Below the pieces are notes generated by a model. It had not been told where the DNA came from, made no database searches, and saw nothing but the letters and a program-made list of their open reading frames with translations. The position numbers and the translations under genes are program-made. From the NCBI GenBank assembly GCA_903844815.1, contig CAIMVD010000100.1, positions 47,316 through 111,315 of the forward strand: a stretch of 64,000 bases of DNA, written 5' to 3'. The stretch comes from an uncultured Bacteroidota bacterium. GTDB lineage: Bacteria; Bacteroidota; Bacteroidia; Bacteroidales; VadinHA17. Shown here piece after piece: positions 35,777-44,334 of this stretch; position 1 is the stretch's first letter, and the number at the start of each line of letters is the position of its first letter.

Positions 35777-37129
35777 CTAACTTTTGATTGATTTCGAAGC
35801 CTCGTCCCAGTAAACGGTTTTATGCTGGAAGAAGGCCTCGTTCGCCATATGGCAGGCAATTGCAGCATGGTTGCCGAAAACAGCATCTTCGACTACCGGC
35901 TTGCGCGATTTTACAGCTTCGAAGAAATTCCAAAGGTGAGGAACCATGTCGTCCCAGTCGTGGCCTCTGTAATTTACTTCCTCAAAAAGAGGTTCCTTAC
36001 CAAGTTTCGGGGCATTTTCGCTGTGCCATTTGCTTTCATACTCGGCACGCATCTGGTGAGGGAATCCCCCTGCATAATAACTCGGAGCAAAATCGATTCC
36101 GGGCTGAGGAGCATAACGGAGGTTAAACTCACCCGCATCCAGGATTCCTTTTGGGCCCATAAATCTGGCCAGTTCGGGAGTTTCTGTTCCTAGTCCGAGC
36201 CTGCAATAAACAGGAACGCCGTGGAAATCAAATAATACAACATGAAGGTCAGGCATGTTTCTTCCATCTTTCCAACGGAAGATCCCTCCAAGGGCAGTTG
36301 CTGAACGCGGAGCTTCATTCCAGCCAAGGGTTACCATCATTCCGCTTACCAGATGTACCATAAGGTCGCCGCCAACACCCGTGCCGTATTCTTTCCAGCA
36401 GCGCCAGCGCGCGAAATGATCCTTGTTGAAAGGAATCTTTGGTGCATCATTCAGCCAGGTATCCCAGTCGAGGGTCTTGGGTGACAAATCAAGTGGTGCG
36501 GGATACTGCCATGCACCGGTGGGATCATTTCTTCCCAGGGTAAGCTCAACCTGTTCTATTTCGCCAATAGCACCGGCACTGTACATCTCCCTGGCCTTTT
36601 CACAGAGCCGTGAACTGACTCTCTGGGAGCCTATCTGAACTATCCTGTTATTCTTTTTTGCAGCGGCAACCATCTCAAACCCGTCGGCGATAGTATGCGA
36701 CATTGGTTTCTCGCAATAAATGTCTTTTCCTGCATTGCACGCGTCAACTACAACTCTTTTATGCCAGTGGTCGGGAACCGCAGCAATTATGCAGTCAATG
36801 TCCTTGCGATCGAGAAGTTCCTGATAGTTCCTGGTTGTATAAAGATTCGGGTTATTTGTTATCTCTTTTGCCAGGGTATGCCTGCCGTCGTAAAGGTCGG
36901 CAGCTGCAACACATTCGACTCCCGGAAGAGATATTGCACCCGGCAGCAGTCCCGAGCCCTGCATGCCAATGCCAATAATGCCAATGCGAAGTTTGTCACC
37001 AGGGGCAACGTTTTTTGACATTGAACTGTATGGATGGGCATCGAGGTTGAAAGTCTGTGATGCCAGCAGGCCACCGCCTGCCAGTGCCCCTGTCTGGATG
37101 AATTTACGCCGTGTAAGATTGGTTTTCAT
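35777..37129 (-). CDS. Gfo/Idh/MocA family oxidoreductase with Tat signal
   Basis: A 450-residue oxidoreductase. The start MKTNLTRRKFIQTGALAGGG is a twin-arginine signal, so it is exported folded with its NAD(P). The Rossmann motif is GIIGIGMQGSGLL; the conserved lysine is in YCEKPMSHT and the catalytic histidine region is near VHLVSGMM. Exported members are frequent in Bacteroidota sugar loci and act on sugars or sugar acids, or in oxidation-elimination of glycosides. It sits beside the ceramidase and GH genes on the opposite strand. Substrate unknown. Confidence 0.88.
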   Translation of the reverse strand: MKTNLTRRKFIQTGALAGGGLLASQTFNLDAHPYSSMSKNVAPGDKLRIGIIGIGMQGSGLLPGAISLPGVECVAAADLYDGRHTLAKEITNNPNLYTTRNYQELLDRKDIDCIIAAVPDHWHKRVVVDACNAGKDIYCEKPMSHTIADGFEMVAAAKKNNRIVQIGSQRVSSRLCEKAREMYSAGAIGEIEQVELTLGRNDPTGAWQYPAPLDLSPKTLDWDTWLNDAPKIPFNKDHFARWRCWKEYGTGVGGDLMVHLVSGMMVTLGWNEAPRSATALGGIFRWKDGRNMPDLHVVLFDFHGVPVYCRLGLGTETPELARFMGPKGILDAGEFNLRYAPQPGIDFAPSYYAGGFPHQMRAEYESKWHSENAPKLGKEPLFEEVNYRGHDWDDMVPHLWNFFEAVKSRKPVVEDAVFGNHAAIACHMANEAFFQHKTVYWDEASKSIKS

Positions 37130-37294
37130 ATTTAATGATTTTATATTGAAGAATAATTTTCATCTTGCTTTTAAGTAAGCTGCTGTTAGTAAAATTAGAA
37201 ATATTTTTACGATTAAAATTAATAGACTGATTTTTATTTATTTCATACGATAATTGAATGCCTTTTATTAATTTGAGGACTTAATATTTGCGTC

Positions 37295-40200
37295 ATGATA
37301 AGCGAGAGCATTCTGGAAGGAGTTCTGAAAATATTCGCAATAATCGCGCGGCCTGAATGTGACCCTGAGAAAAGAAGGAATAACGTCAGGAAATTTCTTG
37401 ACAATCAGCTAAATCAGGTTGGGGTTAGCAAATGGCTTAAGAAGTTTGACGACTATTACGATAAAGTTCAGTCTGACAATAAAGAGAGGGATCAGAAAAG
37501 AAAGGAACGAAAAGCTGGCAGGGAGAAATCCCGGAAATCAGGGGCCGGCGTAGCATTTGCCCGGGCAGATAATCCTGTCAAGGCCACTCCGAATGCAAAT
37601 TATAAAAAATTAATGATCGTTCAGATAATTGAAGAGATCAGCTACGATCTTCCCAAGGAGTTAAAGATAATTATAGTCATCCAGCTTCTTGAATTTTGCA
37701 AATCGGAAGAAAATTGCGGATCGAATGATAATGCTGTAAATGATTTTCTTCTTGATATAATAAGAGGCGTGGCGGAGTTGATTAACATTGGTTTTAATGA
37801 AGTTAATCAGATAATGCATTTCGTTCTGAGTGAATTTAATGCCCCGCCTGATTCGCCTGAATTCATGATTGTCGACAGCAAAGAAACCTCAGTCCTGACA
37901 AAAGCTGGTCATTCCTATGATGATTGTATTGATGGTCAGATTTGGTTGATGTTTATTCCCTCTGTTTCATCGTGTTTTGTCAGATACGATGGTCAGAGCG
38001 AGCTGACGATCCTTGGGCAGCCTTTGCTAACTGACAAAGTATATCATCTTCCCCGGGGATCCGCGATAAAAAAGCCGGATGGAATGAAGATTTATTACAG
38101 CGACATTGTTTTTCTTTTCAAAAAGAATGGGTTCGAAGGCAGACGTATTTTTTATGAAGTCCGGAATATTGAATACAGGTTCAGAGGCGGTAATCTGGGG
38201 CTCAATAAAATCAGTTTTTCCGAAGAATCAGGAAAGATGGTTGGAATAATGGGTGCCAGCGGTTCCGGAAAATCCACGCTTCTGAATATACTAAATGGAA
38301 CCAATACTCCTTTCAGGGGAGAGGTTCTGATAAATGGAGTAAATATCCACAAAGACCGATGGAAGGTAAAGGGGCTGATAGGCTTTGTCTCGCAGGATGA
38401 CCTCCTGATTGAAGATCTGACAGTTTTTGAGAATCTGTATTTCAATGCCAGACTATGTTTTGGTAACCTTTCAGAAGAAGCCATAGTTGAAAAGGTGGAA
38501 GAGACGCTTAAAAGGCTTGACCTGCTGGGCGAACGTGACAAAAAGGTAGGAGACCCTGTAAATCCACTGATAAGCGGTGGTCAGCGGAAGAGACTCAACA
38601 TTGCCCTTGAACTTATAAGGGAACCAGCTATTATTTTCCTGGATGAACCGACTTCAGGACTCTCTTCAGCCGATTCGGAAAATATTTTAGGGTTGCTTGA
38701 CGACCTTACTAAAAAGGGAAAACTGATATTCGTGGTTCTTCATCAGCCTTCAAGCGATATTTTTAAAATGTTCGACAGACTGATTATCCTCGATGTTGAT
38801 AAAGGCTCAAATACGGGAGGATATATGATATTTAACGGTAATCCCCTCGATTCAATTGAACATTTTAAAAGAATTTCGCACTCGGTCAATTATACAGAAA
38901 ACGAATGCCATGCCTGCCATAATGTTAACCCTGAACAAATCTTTTCTCTGGTTGAGGCCAGGGTGCTTAATAATGACGGCAAGCCTACAAAGGACAGGAA
39001 AATAAAAGCCGTTAAGTGGCAGGAAGCACTGCCTGATATAAAGAGAGCAGAACCAGATGGCAATTCCGGGATGGCTGAACTTCCGAAGGTATTCTTTAAA
39101 ATTCCTGGCCGTCTGAAGCAGGTATTAATTTTTATTGAAAGGGATGTCAAGACAAAGCTTGCAGATACTCAATATGGGATCATGGCCATACTGGAGGCTC
39201 CGGTTCTTGCATTTCTCCTGTCGTTTATAATCCGTTTTTTTAAAAAAGGAGGAGGAGACGCAAAGTACTCTTATATCGATAACAGCAACCTGCCCGTTTA
39301 CATCTTCATGGCGGTTATTGTCGCCGTTTTTATGGGAATGACCCTTAGCGCCGAGGAGATAATAAAGAACAGAAAGATACTAAAGCGGGAGGCATTCCTG
39401 AACCTGAGCTGGAACAGTTATCTTGTTTCAAAAATATTTGTCCAGTTTCTTATCTCGGCAATTCAGGCATTCTTATTCGTAGTTGTGGGGAATACAATAA
39501 TGGGAATCAAAGGCATGATGTTTGAATACTGGATTGTCCTTTTCTCCTGCTGGGCTTTTTCAAATGTTGTGGGATTGCTGATCTCCGACAGTTTCAAGGC
39601 TGTTGTCACTATTTATATCCTGATACCGTTTCTTGTTATTCCGCAAATCCTTCTCAGCGGCATTATAGTTAAATATGAAAAACTAAACCCTGATATCTCA
39701 TCTCCTGACCGAATTCCCCTTTATGGAGAATTAATAACTGCCCGATGGGGCTATGAAGCACTTGCAGTAAATCAATTTGTAAATAACAGGTATGAAAAGC
39801 AGTTCTTCTGGTACGACAAAGAATTGAGCGATTCGAGATTCAGGAAGGATTACTGGAGTATTACAGTTAAAGGGAAACTGGATGACATTCTCGACGCTGT
39901 GGGCAGTGGTGGCGGAGTAACAGGTTTTGAGGACGACTTAACTTTAGTGAGAAATGAATTGGGGACGCAAGCATCGTTGCTGCCGGCAATGAGATTTGAA
40001 TCAATTGATTCCCTGACAGTTGATAAGGTTACTGAATCAGTTGTAATTGCAGCCAGGGCCTATGTCGAAAATGTAAGGAAGTACTATGTGAGGTATTACA
40101 ATGATATTTCAGCTAAGAAAGATGCCATGATTACCAGATTAATAACTGTTGACAAGGAATCGTTCCTTAAGCAAAAGAATGATTATTTCAACTCGTCGCT

Positions 40201-40486
40201 GGAAGAATTTGTTACCAATTCACGTGAAACTGATAAGATTATTGAATACAAAAACAGGCTTATCTGGAAGGTTGACCCGGTTTATGTCGATCCTGAACAC
40301 AATTTCATAAAGGCACATTTCTATTCACCATTTAAGAAGCTGTTCGGTGTCCCGTTTGATACCTTATTCGTAAATGTTTTGGTAATCTGGGCCATGGCCT
40401 TAATCCTGTACTTTGCACTCTATTTTCGGTTATTGAAGAAAACAATCGATTTTGCAGGTATTATTTTCGATAAAATTCCTCATTAA
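37295..40486 (+). CDS. ABCG-type ABC transporter with N-terminal TerB-like and FHA-like parts
   Basis: A 1063-residue protein. Residues 1-190 are helical and charged, resembling TerB-type tellurite-resistance domains; residues 190-285 form a strand-rich part that could be FHA-like. The ABC domain follows: Walker A GASGSGKST at about 320, signature ISGGQRKRLN near 425, Walker B IIFLDEPTSGLSS. Membrane helices (about 640-840) match ABC2-type half transporters of the ABCG (White) family; an outside loop of about 180 residues and a last helix complete it. Half-transporters dimerise, so it may export a lipid or drug. The domain mix is seen in Bacteroidota but I do not know the substrate. Confidence 0.8.
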   Translation: MISESILEGVLKIFAIIARPECDPEKRRNNVRKFLDNQLNQVGVSKWLKKFDDYYDKVQSDNKERDQKRKERKAGREKSRKSGAGVAFARADNPVKATPNANYKKLMIVQIIEEISYDLPKELKIIIVIQLLEFCKSEENCGSNDNAVNDFLLDIIRGVAELINIGFNEVNQIMHFVLSEFNAPPDSPEFMIVDSKETSVLTKAGHSYDDCIDGQIWLMFIPSVSSCFVRYDGQSELTILGQPLLTDKVYHLPRGSAIKKPDGMKIYYSDIVFLFKKNGFEGRRIFYEVRNIEYRFRGGNLGLNKISFSEESGKMVGIMGASGSGKSTLLNILNGTNTPFRGEVLINGVNIHKDRWKVKGLIGFVSQDDLLIEDLTVFENLYFNARLCFGNLSEEAIVEKVEETLKRLDLLGERDKKVGDPVNPLISGGQRKRLNIALELIREPAIIFLDEPTSGLSSADSENILGLLDDLTKKGKLIFVVLHQPSSDIFKMFDRLIILDVDKGSNTGGYMIFNGNPLDSIEHFKRISHSVNYTENECHACHNVNPEQIFSLVEARVLNNDGKPTKDRKIKAVKWQEALPDIKRAEPDGNSGMAELPKVFFKIPGRLKQVLIFIERDVKTKLADTQYGIMAILEAPVLAFLLSFIIRFFKKGGGDAKYSYIDNSNLPVYIFMAVIVAVFMGMTLSAEEIIKNRKILKREAFLNLSWNSYLVSKIFVQFLISAIQAFLFVVVGNTIMGIKGMMFEYWIVLFSCWAFSNVVGLLISDSFKAVVTIYILIPFLVIPQILLSGIIVKYEKLNPDISSPDRIPLYGELITARWGYEALAVNQFVNNRYEKQFFWYDKELSDSRFRKDYWSITVKGKLDDILDAVGSGGGVTGFEDDLTLVRNELGTQASLLPAMRFESIDSLTVDKVTESVVIAARAYVENVRKYYVRYYNDISAKKDAMITRLITVDKESFLKQKNDYFNSSLEEFVTNSRETDKIIEYKNRLIWKVDPVYVDPEHNFIKAHFYSPFKKLFGVPFDTLFVNVLVIWAMALILYFALYFRLLKKTIDFAGIIFDKIPH

Positions 40487-40523
40487 ACCTTGCCTGAGCT
40501 TGCGAAGAAGGGCTTCCGTGGCA

Positions 40524-41102
40524 TTAAAATCCTATAAACCCCGGATATTTGAGATAATTAAGTTGTTGTCTTCTCTTTGTAATAAGGTCATTCAATTCAA
40601 TGGCCATATCATCATTAACCAGAACGGCCATTGGTAAAACAAACTGTTCAGTCTGGTTAAGGTATTGCGACATTTTTTCTCTCGAGTAATGATCCCGGTG
40701 AAGATCAGTCAGATTGCTTATACGGTCAGCAACTTTCAGAATTTTTGCGTTGAAGGAGCCTTGTTCGAGCAGCATTTTGAGAAAATCAGTTTTCGACTGG
40801 TCTTTCCTCCTTGTAACCTCCTTCACCAGATCAACCACTTTGTCAGCATCGGCATCAATATGACGGAGATCATACTCATTGGTTTCAGGTATGTCCTCAA
40901 GGAGATCATGTATCACGGAGGCTTTCAGAAGCACATAGTCGCCGAAAAGCTTATAATCAAGAAGGATGGCCATAGTAGCCAGCCCATGGCGGAATTGGTT
41001 TCCTCCGACATTCCTGTGTATGCCGATAAGGGCTGTCGCTTTGATTATCCAGGGGGCAATAACCAGATTTCGTAATTTTTTTGTATCTTCGTTCATAGGC
41101 AT
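40524..41102 (-). CDS. HD-domain hydrolase (SpoT-like)
   Basis: A 192-residue protein with the HD metal-binding pattern seen in (p)ppGpp hydrolases and related enzymes: HRNVGGNQFRHGLATM, IHDLLEDIPETN with the HD pair, and KILKVADRISNLTDL with the final Asp. This fits a short, hydrolase-only alarmone hydrolase, but other HD phosphohydrolases cannot be ruled out. The start is ATG at 41102 or the second Met two codons later. It lies nine bases after the AAA ATPase stop on the same strand, so they are probably co-transcribed. Confidence 0.7.
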   Translation of the reverse strand: MPMNEDTKKLRNLVIAPWIIKATALIGIHRNVGGNQFRHGLATMAILLDYKLFGDYVLLKASVIHDLLEDIPETNEYDLRHIDADADKVVDLVKEVTRRKDQSKTDFLKMLLEQGSFNAKILKVADRISNLTDLHRDHYSREKMSQYLNQTEQFVLPMAVLVNDDMAIELNDLITKRRQQLNYLKYPGFIGF

Positions 41103-41111
41103 ATTTAATTC

Positions 41112-42305
41112 TCAATACAAGAACCCAAACAACCAGAGTGGGATCTTATTGCCGAAACCATACTCAATGTCATCAGCGGCAATATAGCTGTCAGGTATGT
41201 TGGCAATTTGTTTCCTTGTTTTGCTTTTTCCGCCAACCTCGAAAGTTATTTTTTTATCCACCATAAAATCTCCTTCTTTTGGGAGGGTCAACTCGTGGAA
41301 ATTCCCTGTCTGGTTATAAAAGAATGTTTCCCTCAGGTTTCCCACATTGGCTGTTTCAGGAGCCAGAGCATACATTATATTCGTATTTTGCAAGTAAATC
41401 TTTTCAGGCTTTGCAAGGTATCGTGTGCCTAATGAATCGGAATTTAGTAAATTGATGATCTGTGCATTTTTCAGATGGTCAAGGTATTGAATGATGGTTG
41501 CTCTTGTAGTATGGATATGTTCGCTTAGTTTTAAAACATTGGGTTTAAACGGGACTGAATTTGCAATAACATAAAGTAGTTTCTTAAGTTTATAAATACT
41601 CGAATAATCAATTGCCTGAGCTGAGGGAAGGTCATATTCAAGTGTCAGATTGATCGCTGTCATTAACTTTTGATAATAGCTCCCGGTGTTTTCCAGGAAG
41701 AAGGGATAATATCCATATTGAAGGTAATTACGGAAATGCATCAAAGGCCTTATCTTATTAGTGATCTCACTTTCAAGTTCTTTATGTGAGTTTATTATTT
41801 CAACCATTGATACCGGGGATCGTTTCATTTCGCCTGTTACTTCAAGAAACTCTCTGAATGACAGTCCCTGCAGATTATAAGCAACCACTCTCCGGCTTAA
41901 ATCGGCATTGCCTTTATTGATCTGAAGAATTGAAGAACTAGTGAAGACAATTTTTAACAATGGATATGCGTCATAAATATTCTTAATTTCCTGCGACCAG
42001 GCAGGATACTTATGAACCTCGTCGAGGAAGAGTGTCAATCCACCTGCTTTGTAAAATTCATCGGCAAGACCTACCAGTGTATTTGCTGAAAAATAAATGT
42101 CATCGAGACTTGCAAACAGTACTGTTTCTTCATTCTTAAAATTTTCCCTGATGTATTGGAGAATAAGTGTTGTTTTCCCCACCCCTCTGGCGCCCTTGAT
42201 GGCAATCAGGCGGTTTGACCAGTCAATCTCTGAATACAGGTATCGTCTGAATTTAAAGTCGGTTTGTTCAACCCTTTGCCTTGACAATGCTCTTAAGCGA
42301 TCCAT
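41112..42305 (-). CDS. AAA family ATPase with DUF4143-type C terminus
   Basis: A 397-residue protein of the large family of prokaryotic P-loop ATPases with a DUF4143 end. Walker A is GARGVGKTTLILQYI and Walker B LFLDEVHKYPAW; FREFLE and RATIIQYLDHLKNAQII mark the helical and winged-helix parts; GDFMVDKKITFEVGGKSK is the nuclease-like fold. Its role is unknown, and such genes often move between genomes. A -7 element on the minus strand (42325-42332) lies just upstream. A decayed piece of a similar gene sits about 170 bases before it on the other strand. Confidence 0.85.
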   Translation of the reverse strand: MDRLRALSRQRVEQTDFKFRRYLYSEIDWSNRLIAIKGARGVGKTTLILQYIRENFKNEETVLFASLDDIYFSANTLVGLADEFYKAGGLTLFLDEVHKYPAWSQEIKNIYDAYPLLKIVFTSSSILQINKGNADLSRRVVAYNLQGLSFREFLEVTGEMKRSPVSMVEIINSHKELESEITNKIRPLMHFRNYLQYGYYPFFLENTGSYYQKLMTAINLTLEYDLPSAQAIDYSSIYKLKKLLYVIANSVPFKPNVLKLSEHIHTTRATIIQYLDHLKNAQIINLLNSDSLGTRYLAKPEKIYLQNTNIMYALAPETANVGNLRETFFYNQTGNFHELTLPKEGDFMVDKKITFEVGGKSKTRKQIANIPDSYIAADDIEYGFGNKIPLWLFGFLY

Positions 42306-42324
42306 TACTGTTCTTTATAAAGTA

Positions 42325-42332
42325 CAAATATA
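42325..42332 (-). promoter_or_regulatory. Putative -7 promoter of the AAA ATPase gene
   Basis: CAAATATA on the plus strand is TATATTTG on the minus strand, 20 bases before the ATG. No -33 element was seen. Confidence 0.4.
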
Positions 42333-42475
42333 GCAATAAATTGATCTTTATGAAAAGCATTTTGATTTTAAATGCTCTGCACGATCGGGACAAATTTATT
42401 AATGAGGCTTGATATTGATGCCAACATGGAGGATAAAGGAGTTGCTGTGGTGCAGAAAGTTATGTTTAAGGAGTA

Positions 42476-42553
42476 GAAGGTTTGTTTGAAGCTATGGATC
42501 ATTTGAACCACAAAGAAGGAGCCATAATTACCTTTGATCAGGAGGATGACTAA
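42476..42553 (+). pseudogene. Remnant of a DUF4143-type ATPase C terminus
   Basis: A 25-codon open stretch ends in stop TAA and reads EGLFEAMDHLNHKEGAIITF then DQEDD. It resembles the C-terminal end of ATPases of the family at 41112-42305 (leucine-rich helix, then EG-x-IIT, then D-E rich tail). A stop lies directly upstream in the same frame, so the gene is broken. A strong terminator follows, as expected after a former gene. The identification rests on a short match. Confidence 0.45.
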
Positions 42554-42558
42554 TTAAA

Positions 42559-42608
42559 GAAGGCAACTATCAATATTTCAGATAATTGCCTTCGTTGTTT
42601 TTTTTTTG
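42559..42608 (+). terminator. Rho-independent terminator after the ATPase remnant
   Basis: A 13-base stem (42559-42571 with 42581-42593, one mismatch), a nine-base loop and a T-rich run to 42608. It abuts the 3' end of tRNA-His on the other strand. Confidence 0.75.
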
Positions 42609-42609
42609 G

Positions 42610-42687
42610 TGGGGTGGAAGATGGGGTTCGAACCCACGACCTTCGGAACCACAATCCGACGTTCTAACCGACTGAACTACATCCACC
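42610..42687 (-). tRNA. tRNA-His (anticodon GTG)
   Basis: The minus strand folds as a full tRNA: 5' G plus GTGGATG acceptor, D arm with GTTCAGTCGGTTAGAAC, anticodon arm TCGGA TTGTGGT TCCGA with anticodon GTG, and T arm GTGGG TTCGAAC CCCAT. The acceptor stem has one T-T mismatch. The extra 5' G (position -1) is the tRNA-His identity mark. The 3' CCA is encoded. Confidence 0.95.
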
Positions 42688-42698
42688 GTTTCAGGGTG

Positions 42699-42729
42699 CA
42701 AAATAAGGTCAAAATTTCCATATCACAAA
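42699..42729 (-). promoter_or_regulatory. Promoter of tRNA-His
   Basis: On the minus strand TTTG (-33) is followed after 19 bases by TTATTTTG, one mismatch from TAnnTTTG, ending 11 bases before the tRNA. Spacing matches the Bacteroidota consensus. Confidence 0.55.
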
Positions 42730-42766
42730 AAAAATAAATTTATTTTCTCATACTGTTGTCAATTAC

Positions 42767-42774
42767 TACCTTTG
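42767..42774 (+). promoter_or_regulatory. Putative -7 promoter of the flippase gene
   Basis: TACCTTTG fits TAnnTTTG, 83 bases before the TTG start. Divergent from the tRNA promoter. Confidence 0.4.
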
Positions 42775-42857
42775 TGCAGTCAAAAAAAAGCCCTGCAAAA
42801 CAATTTTTCCCGCTAAATACTGTTTAGAGTTGGGAATATGAATTTTTAAATTCTGCC

Positions 42858-44210
42858 TTGAGAAAGAGACTAAAATTAATAGACAACATATCGGGAATGC
42901 AGCTTTTTCAGTTGATGAAAGCTGTTATCTTCTTTATAATAAGTGTTTTTCTGACCAAGAGCCGTCTTACAAGTTACGAGATAGGGCAGTTTGAGGGGTT
43001 TATGTTTATCGCAGGGCTGATGACCTTTTTCTGGGTTACAGGCATTCTTCAGTCTCTTCTGCCTCTTTATAACCGAAATAAAACATACAGGAAAATAGGA
43101 GAGAATGGCCCTGACAAATCTCCCGAAATATTTAATGCCTTCCTTTTACTTTGCTTCTTTAGCTTACTTTTATTTATACTCGGACACTCATTCAAGAACT
43201 ATTTTTCCGTTTTTCACAACAGGGGAAACGTTCCTTTCATTAATCTTCTGCTTTTATATATCCTCCTGAGCAGTCCGGTTTGCCTCATAGAATACATTTA
43301 TCTCTTAAATAACAGGTCATACCGTATTTTTCAATACGGTTTCTACACATTTACCGCACAGCTTTTCCTTTTTATTACCCCGCTTTGGTTCGGGAAGGAT
43401 ATAACATGGGCTCTTTACGGTCTCATACTTATTACAGTTGCAAGATGGGTCTGGCTTATCGTTTTGCTGCGGCGATATACAGAAATGAAGGTATCTGTTG
43501 AATTCATAAAGGAGCATCTTTACCTCGGCACACCGCTGATAATTACAACGCTTATCAGCGGTTCGGCTCAATATATCGATGGTTTTATTGTATCAACAGT
43601 TTTCCGCGACCCTGCCAAGTTTGCGTGGTTCAGATACGGTGCGAAGGAATTTCCCCTGGTGCTTATGCTTGCTAACGGACTTAGCAGTGCGATGCTTGCC
43701 GAGTTTTCAACCCGCGAAAAGATGAAGGAATCACTTGAGAAGATAAGGGAAAAATCGAAAAAACTTATGCATCTTCTTTTTCCTTCCACAGCTCTTATTA
43801 TGCTCATAGCAAGGTGGGGTTATCCCGTAGTATTCAGGGAAGAGTTTCACAAAAGTTCCGCCATCTTCCTTGTATATTCCCTTATGATAATTCCGAGGCT
43901 TGTCTTTCCACAGACAATACTGGTTGGCAGGAAAAAGACCCGGATAATCCTGATTGCAGCACTTCTGGAACTTGCAGTAAATATCCCGCTGAGTCTTCTG
44001 ATGATCAAACTGAATTACGATCTTGTCGGTGTAGCGCTCGCGTCATTTATTGCTTATCTTGTAAATAACCTGTTCCTTGTGATCTATCTATGGGTGAAAA
44101 TGAACATTAAGCCTGCAGAATATATTCCGGTAAAGATCTACGCCATTTATTCATTAATGATAGGCATCCTGTTCATACTAATCGACCACAGGATAATAGA
44201 TATACACTAA
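42858..44210 (+). CDS. Polysaccharide flippase-like membrane protein
   Basis: A 450-residue protein with about 12 hydrophobic segments and the general pattern of MOP-superfamily polysaccharide flippases (Wzx/MATE-like; FFIISVFLTKSRLTSYEIGQFEG at the start). It would move lipid-linked sugars across the inner membrane. Start is a TTG at 42858; an ATG 13 codons later is an alternative. No glycosyltransferases lie beside it, which is unusual for a Wzx. The degenerate repeats at 44211-44272 follow its stop. Confidence 0.75.
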   Translation: MRKRLKLIDNISGMQLFQLMKAVIFFIISVFLTKSRLTSYEIGQFEGFMFIAGLMTFFWVTGILQSLLPLYNRNKTYRKIGENGPDKSPEIFNAFLLLCFFSLLLFILGHSFKNYFSVFHNRGNVPFINLLLLYILLSSPVCLIEYIYLLNNRSYRIFQYGFYTFTAQLFLFITPLWFGKDITWALYGLILITVARWVWLIVLLRRYTEMKVSVEFIKEHLYLGTPLIITTLISGSAQYIDGFIVSTVFRDPAKFAWFRYGAKEFPLVLMLANGLSSAMLAEFSTREKMKESLEKIREKSKKLMHLLFPSTALIMLIARWGYPVVFREEFHKSSAIFLVYSLMIIPRLVFPQTILVGRKKTRIILIAALLELAVNIPLSLLMIKLNYDLVGVALASFIAYLVNNLFLVIYLWVKMNIKPAEYIPVKIYAIYSLMIGILFILIDHRIIDIH

Positions 44211-44272
44211 GGACGCACGACACAAGGCACACGACGCAAGGCTCAGACGAAGGCTCACGGCACAAGGCTCGC
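44211..44272 (+). repeat. Degenerate tandem repeats (CACAAGGC/AAGGCTC words)
   Basis: Several copies of a word like GACACAAGGC or CGAAGGCTCA, spaced 12 to 19 bases apart, lie between the flippase and the next promoter. They are too short and irregular to be CRISPR. Confidence 0.5.
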
Positions 44273-44296
44273 GTACCGTGCATTAAAAAATCTGTT

Positions 44297-44304
44297 TATA
44301 TTTG
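44297..44304 (+). promoter_or_regulatory. Putative -7 promoter of the acetyltransferase gene
   Basis: TATATTTG, 31 bases before the ATG at 44335. No good -33 element was found. Confidence 0.45.
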
Positions 44305-44334
44305 CACTTCTATTATTTTACACATTACAATAGC

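Noticed and set aside
44211..44272. Short spaced repeats considered as a CRISPR array
   Set aside because: Units are 10 to 19 bases, irregular, with no constant spacer length and no cas genes nearby.
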